From NCBI GenBank assembly GCA_950295325.1, contig OX485804.1:24554001-24614000 (forward strand): a DNA stretch of 60,000 nt. The letters run 5' to 3'. The stretch is from Polytrichum commune (Eukaryota > Streptophyta > Polytrichopsida > Polytrichales > Polytrichaceae). Of the stretch, positions 54,543 to 60,000 are shown in pieces; position 1 is the first letter of the stretch, and each line of letters starts with the position of its first letter. A model generated the notes under the pieces. That model did no database searches and was not told the origin of the DNA. It saw only the letters and a program-made list of their open reading frames with translations. Both the position numbers and the translations under genes were made by a program.

Positions 54543-55097
54543 CACTACAACAATAGTGGTATTGAAGGCCTATTAACATTTGAGATCGAGACCAATTTTT
54601 CTTGGAGTGGTTTCGATGACATTTTAGCCCTTATTAGCCTTGAGGTTGGTCTTAAGTACGTCCCGACTATTCACTAGGATAAGAATATAACAAGGATAAA
54701 TTTTCCCATGTAAAATGGTTTTCATGCCAAAGAATGAAGGCCGTTGCACAAAGCCTTGAAGGGAAGAGAAGAAGGGAGGCAACTAATTATATTTATGATC
54801 AATTAAACAACCTAAAACAATTGAGTATTTTATAATGATAAAATATTTTATATATTAAATCATGAAATTGGTCGTGACTCCAAGATTGGCCTTTCAAGAA
54901 TGGTGCACTCCTTTGTTTCAACTCAACTCATGTCAAATCATGTGTTTTTGAATAAAACATCCCTCTAAACAAATTGGCATCACCCTAGGTGTCATGGTTA
55001 GAATTGATTCCAAAAATTGCACCAATGAGAAGCACAAATTCTAGCCTTATGACACCAAAAATTGGTCTCAACTCCTAGCATAAATTGGCCTTTAGTG
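54543..55097. mobile_element. Possible CACTA-like nonautonomous element, 555 bp
   Basis: The left end is CACTACAACAATAGTGG and the right end, read inward, is CACTAAAGGCC. Subterminal GAGACCAATTTTT occurs near 54586 and, in the opposite orientation, near 55060, as subterminal repeats do in CACTA elements. The flanking trinucleotides (TAG and CAA) do not match, so the boundaries or identity may be wrong. Confidence 0.4.
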
Positions 55098-55795
55098 CAA
55101 GTTACCATTTGGAGTTACAACATGCGTTGAATTTTTTATATTCACATATTTCCATTTTTTTTATAGAACACATGAATGTGTAGTATGGAAATTATCATTC
55201 AAAAAAAGAAGAAAAAAGAAAACATTGATATTTCTAGTACATATAAACCAACTTGGTGTAACTTCAAGTAGTAACCTAGACTTAAACCTACAATTGTTAC
55301 AAGGGAGCCACCTAAAGTTTAGATTTAGTAATGAATGGCCATGGACTTGGGGGGGGGGGGGGTGAGCATACCCCTCCCAACTCTATTGTTAAGTCATTTC
55401 AATTAGGTGCCACTAGACTAAAATCTTGACCTTGAACCATGAGTCAAATAGGCTAAAAAGAGAGAATAAAACAACAAAATGCATATACAATGCTTATTTG
55501 CAATCTCCCCCTCTACGGTAGGTGTCACATAAAGGGCGGGCGAGCCTTTGCAATGGGATTGGGAAGTGTTCCCATCCCACCTCACACCCGAAAACAAAAC
55601 AAAAAAAAGAAAAAGAAAAAGAAAAAAAGGAATATATATATATATATAAAAAGGCATGAGGTTTTGCAAAAAAGTGAAATCCATATGGGGTGGGCCAGGG
55701 CTAGACGCCCACCTCTTTGAGATGGACCCCTACCACTATTATCAAGGTAAAGCGGTCCAGTTAAAACATGACCCCCATAGGTTTGTGGCTGGCTG
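55098..55795. other. No gene recognised; G run and poly-A/AT tract
   Basis: A run of about 14 G is at 55349-55362 and an A-rich plus AT tract at 55592-55650. Frames across it are artefacts. Confidence 0.4.
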
Positions 55796-55878
55796 GGGCG
55801 AACCGACCCATACACTGGTTCCTTGGAGGCAAGGGTTTAGACATCGAACAAGGAACGAGTGTATGGGTTGGTTCACCC
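55796..55878. other. Strong stem-loop: 29-bp stem, 25-nt loop
   Basis: GGGCGAACCGACCCATACAC... (55796-55824) pairs with 55850-55878 (AAGGAACGAGTGTATGGG...) at 26 of 29 positions, with C-A or C-C type mismatches. The size would suit a small foldback or a microRNA-like precursor. It is not flanked by an obvious target duplication, and no promoter was placed. Confidence 0.7.
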
Positions 55879-56928
55879 AAATCTTTGTGACTTATTCATC
55901 TCAAGCATGTCCCTTCACACTACTTTAAAACTTCTTATACTAATTTCGGGATCAATTTTAAGTAAAAAATGATTCTATATGCTATAATAGAATTGCGTGT
56001 ATTTTCAACTCATGTTATAGTGGTGGGGCCTGGCTCAATGACATGGGCATCTAGCCTTGGCCCAACTGGGTCCACCAATCTAGGGTAAACTTCGGATTAG
56101 GCATGGATGCTCAAGTTAGCCTTGGTTTGAGGCCTCATTGTTCACGAAATTTGGACCAGATTAATAGGCTCATCGGTTAAAGGAGAGGTCTGACTCGAAG
56201 CCCATATTTGAACATTCTTATAATATAAGTCCACGAGACCCACTTCAATTTCAAGGAAGTAATATTGGGAGCAACAATAAATAGACCTATTAGTGTGGGT
56301 CACAATAATTTCTTAGAACCCGTGCTATTTTTCATGATGATAATCAATGTGGACCACATTAATTTTCAACCTACGCTAAACTTATAGCTGGAAATTAGCG
56401 TAGGTCACAATAATTGATTTTCTAGAAAGTCACGATTATTTTATGTTGTGCTATTTTTTTCCTATAAATAATATTCAATGTGTTGGTTGAAAGCCTTTAT
56501 GAAGACTTGGGGGAAGACATGGGTTCTTGGACCCATGTTAATTCCACCTTGACCCAAAAGAATGCGACCCACGCTAATTTTCCACCCAAACGAAGAGGGC
56601 TATCTAGTGTAGCATTGCATGTACAGTGAAATGGGCATTTCATGTGCACTAAATGGCCTATTAATGTGGGTTTCGATTCGAAGTTATGCAAATGCTATAA
56701 AAATGATTGAGAATATCAAAATCTCCCCAAATAGCATGAATAGTTCATACGCACATCAAAGAACATGACATAACTTACTTGGTAAGAATTGATAATGTTG
56801 CTAACAAGTTATAGCAACACTTTAACTCCAAACAATAACCCACACTAAAACGACTCTCCAGTGTACTTCATAAACTCATATTAGTAGTAAGAGTTAACTT
56901 TGTTCAGTACTTACAGTACATTAAAGTA
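55879..56928. other. No gene or element recognised
   Basis: AT-rich DNA. A short frame at 56497-56691 has no motif. Confidence 0.4.
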
Positions 56929-57175
56929 CTCCCTCCGTCCCAAAATGATCGTCCGTGTTCCTAACTTTGGCGAGGTTAAGGCCCGATGATCATTGACCGA
57001 GTAGTTGTGAGTATAACTCTTAAAATAAAAAACAACAACTACTCCAAAACGTCCCCGGAAGCTTTGGTGTTGAAAGACTTCTTGATACAGAAATTTTGGC
57101 GCAAAATATTTGACTTTGAGCCTCAAATTTCTAGCCGGGCAAATAAAGTCGACAATCACTTTGGGATGAAGGGAG
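56929..57175. mobile_element. Stowaway-type MITE, 247 bp
   Basis: The left end CTCCCTCCGTCCCAAAATGA and the right end read inward, CTCCCTTCATCCCAAAGTGA, both continue to TxGTC. TA flanks both sides (56927-56928 and 57176-57177). It is twice the length of the element at 15038 and shares only the ends. Confidence 0.92.
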
Positions 57176-57191
57176 TAACCTACTTGGGCCA

Positions 57192-58724
57192 TGTGAACCC
57201 AAATTAGGTGCCCACATGTGGTTTTAAGCTGTGGAGTTTTTAAAACTTGGGTTCGGAATTCCTTTTAAGTATTCAAAACATAAAAAGAGTGCAATAGTTA
57301 AGGTTGGGTTTGATTTAAGTTAAAGGCTAGTGCTTTAGGTTATTAGAATTAGTTTGGTATTAAGTAAGATAGTCACAAGATTCGGGGGCCTTGATTTAGG
57401 TGTGACTGGGTTTTATTAACCAAGATAGGCTAGTTAGTGTTTGTGTAAGGCTGGTCTGCTGGCCATTTAAGGGCAGGAGCTATTGTTTAACCTAGTAAAT
57501 CCCAGATCAAGGAAGCTCGACAGTTGAGCCCAGCTCTCTGCTCCGAGAACTCTCTCTTGAAAAAAACGGTTGACAGACTGTGAGCTGCGGGGGCGGAGAA
57601 ACGAGACCCTGGCAGGTCGCTAATGTGGTTGGTTAAGCTCGCTGGTTGGGTTCGGAGGAAGGTGAGGGAAGAGCCTCATGGGCCATTAACATTGGGTTCA
57701 GCAGGGGAACTACTACAACAAGGAGGGAGCAATTCGGATAGGAAGCAAGAACCTTTGTGCAGCGGCGATGCCGCATTGGGAACTGGATAAACCAATGTGC
57801 ACAGAGGTATTGAAAGTTTCGGAAGAATGTTGAGGGCGCTTTGTGCACAAGCACTTCAGAGCGAGGGAAAGCGAGGCGAATTCAAGGGTCCAGTGCGCTT
57901 CGAGATATCAGGAAGGTGGATTCGGAAGAGTTGTTTACTCTTGGGTTTTTCAGCAACTGATGGGTTAATGAGGATGCAGGGAAAGCGAAATCACCGAGTG
58001 CAGGGTGTTGAGGGGATTCATTTCGGTGTTTTGGTTGGGAGTTCACCCATCTAGGCAGATCAGTGCATTAAGGGAGAAGGGAATTTCCCACTTCAGACGA
58101 ACATGCTGCAAGGAAGAGCGAGGAGACAGAGGCAATCCAGGGGAGGCTGGGAGGACGCCGACTCAACTGAGCTACTTCAGGTCCTCGTGATAGGCGCTGA
58201 CGGGTAACGACGGGTAATGACGGGCTCTTGGTAGTAGTGAACAACGTGATTTTGGCTCCAGCTGATTCGGACTGAAGGCCGGGGAATTAGTTCTGGAGGA
58301 AGGTATTAGCATGGGGAAGCTTGGGTTAATTATGACAGGGGTGGATCATTAGTGTAAGCTAAGGGTTGCCACCAAATAGGTGCCAGCTGATGTTCATTAA
58401 GGGCATCATGGTTGGAGGGATTAGGAGCGTAGGGCTTAGGAGGGGATCAAGATCTAGGGATTGAGGTAGATGTGGACAGTGACAGTGTGAGGTTGAATAG
58501 CGTTGTAGTTAGTGTAGATGTGATTGCCTATGACCACAAGGTGTGTAGTGTTCTTAAACACTGATTACCTTGTGTCATTTGAATAAAGAACTGGGTGTTT
58601 TATGTTATGACTATTGGAGTGACTGTAGCCTGACTGGTGGGTTCTAGCAATATAAACGAACACATGTTGGCCTTGGGCTCTCACCCGGATTACGACGCTC
58701 AAGGGCGGGGGTTTAGGGCTGACA
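57192..58724 (+). mobile_element. LTR (solo or fragment), 1533 bp, related Gypsy family
   Basis: It starts TGTGAACCCAAATTAGGTGCC, like the sense start TGTGAGCCCAAAAGGGTGCC of the complete element. It carries ACATAAAAAGAGTGCAAT in the same place as the solo LTR at 41125, and ends GATTACGACGCTCAAGGGCGGG...GACA, matching the conserved LTR terminus. The orientation is opposite to the other two LTRs. AATAAAG at 58579 may be its polyadenylation signal. The flanks GGCCA and TGCCC do not form a clear duplication. The GC-rich frames near 57797-58190 lie in the LTR and are not genes. Confidence 0.75.
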
Positions 58725-60000
58725 TGCCCTCATATAAATGAAGCCATATGCACTCATGTAGATGATACCTATCATGGTGGCCCAAAGAATTTTACTACTT
58801 AACTTCTACGAAGGGGCAATTTACTCCCCAACGAGCAAGGGACCCTTTAAAATATCAAATTTATGATTGCCCAAGAGATAGGTTGTGGTTCGTGTGGGTT
58901 TAGACTTAGGCCAAGGTCCATGCCAAATACAATTGCCAAAAGAGAAGAGAAGAAGAGATAACATTACTTAGTACTATGATGTTGCACCCCTAGTGCTGAG
59001 AATCTTGCAAGTTCTTCACGGGCATAATTCCCCATTGAAGTTGAAAGACCCTTGCAAAATGAATAATTTTCAACTTGAGAATTAAATACTTTGTAAGGGT
59101 GAAGGGGTTTGGTTACCGGAGTAGTACAATGATAAAAAGTAGTGTCAACCAACCAATGTATTGTACTTGAAGCAACTATTAACACCACACCAACGCAAAA
59201 TCATTGTTGCTTACCTCACCTCGAATCATAGACTTACCATTCAAATTGGCCAGTGTTTGGCTATCCCAATCCCTAGAGACACACGGGGAGGTCACTTCAT
59301 TGTCTATTGACACCACGTACGGACAAAGTTTGCTACCCCTATATTACATGCCATATATAAATTTAAAATTTATGATATTTTTTCTACATATACATAACCA
59401 TTGATAGTATCTTTTGTATATATTTTTGAAATTTTTAGTCATCTTTATTTTTTTAGTAATTGTTTTAGTTCAATTCTGTGTCATTCTAGTTAGAAACGGT
59501 ATGTTTTATGAAAAAAACAAATCATCAAATTTAGTTACCACTTTTAACTATGTCATAGGTACTGTGTATATCTACTCACGAAATTTTTTTGATAAATTTT
59601 TGACCCATTTTGGTGGTGCAACTTACCAAAAGAAGATTTTTTTTGGTCGCACGTGGTGTTCAACTTGACAATGGAGTGATCCCCCCGTGTAGAGACAACA
59701 AATCATGCTACTTTTATCCTTACAATGTATTTGGAAAAGGCACACTTTGTGTTGAAGTGTCCCCTCTGAAATTCCATTAGGAAAGGGTTCGCTTCATTAG
59801 TCGAGAAACGTAGTTTTAGGGAATCTCAAGTCTTTCTTTTCAATTGAACTATCAAGTTAATACATACCTTTATTTCATGAAGCCTACTGCACTTCGCACA
59901 TTAACATGTTGATGTATTTTGGGTCCATCACCCTTTTTGCTTCCCGAACTTTTAAATTTTAGTTTATATGAGCTCCAAATAATTACGAGGAAAATGACTA
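58725..60000. other. No gene or element recognised
   Basis: AT-rich DNA to the window end. A lone family-2-like terminus (ATAACATTACTTAG, 58958-58971) has no facing partner within 300 bases. A 74-codon minus frame (58964-59188) shows no family motif. Confidence 0.4.

Noticed and set aside
57797-58190. GC-rich plus-strand frames as a small gene
   Set aside because: They lie inside an LTR and correspond to its R/U5-like part; no motif.
58958-58971. MITE family 2 terminus ATAACATTACTTAG
   Set aside because: No facing terminus at about 146 bases or within 300 bases on either side.
58964-59188. 74-codon minus-strand frame
   Set aside because: No domain, splice context or homologous block recognised; kept as noncoding.
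1-60000. tRNA, rRNA, organelle insertions or CRISPR-like arrays
   Set aside because: None seen by eye; the tandem units present are explained by LTR, pogo and microsatellite repeats.

Overview
This is a land-plant nuclear window. It holds one host gene, a spliced LONGIFOLIA/TRM-type gene of 1485 codons on the minus strand, inside about 50 kb of repeats. The repeats are a complete Ty3/Gypsy element, two further LTRs of related families, LINE fragments, pogo and Tc1 remnants and several MITE families. No bacterial operon, rRNA, tRNA or CRISPR array was seen. The exact lineage cannot be fixed. The long TRM protein with a divergent N-terminus, the DD34E-type Tc1 remnant, the psq-HTH pogo elements and the LINE C-terminal tail would fit a fern or another non-angiosperm at least as well as an angiosperm (low-confidence inference).

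Layout. 1-2 kb: a direct repeat pair and a long inverted repeat (arms about 355 bp). 3.6-9.5 kb: the TRM gene, six coding exons with phases that all join. 9.5-12.5 kb: its upstream region, ending in a GC-rich block with clustered TGACG motifs. 12.5-20 kb: copies of a dispersed repeat (called R here) invaded by other elements, a Stowaway-type element, Harbinger-like MITEs and microsatellites. 20.3-30.6 kb: a 10,276-bp Gypsy element on the minus strand with two 1537-bp LTRs that differ at one base I can find, and open gag-protease and RT-RNaseH-integrase frames. It sits inside a MITE that itself sits inside an R copy. 31-36 kb: a degraded Tc1-like transposase, one 146-bp MITE and AT-rich DNA. 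36-45.5 kb: two internally deleted pogo elements with perfect TA target duplications, three LINE fragments, a solo LTR with a 5-bp duplication, and tandem short palindromic MITEs. 45.5-60 kb: more MITEs, a CACTA-like element, a strong small stem-loop, a Stowaway and a third LTR.

The most informative signal is the insertion archaeology. Repeat P occurs as a filled copy (40.9-42.5 kb, carrying a solo LTR and a MITE) and a related copy (43.6-44.0 kb) empty at both sites, which verifies both target duplications inside one window. A 146-148 bp MITE family has five copies with 2-bp duplications: TA in one, CT in three, unclear in one. One of these copies is an almost perfect palindrome lying head-to-tail with another, sharing a single CT. 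Names R, P, S and the MITE family numbers are mine.
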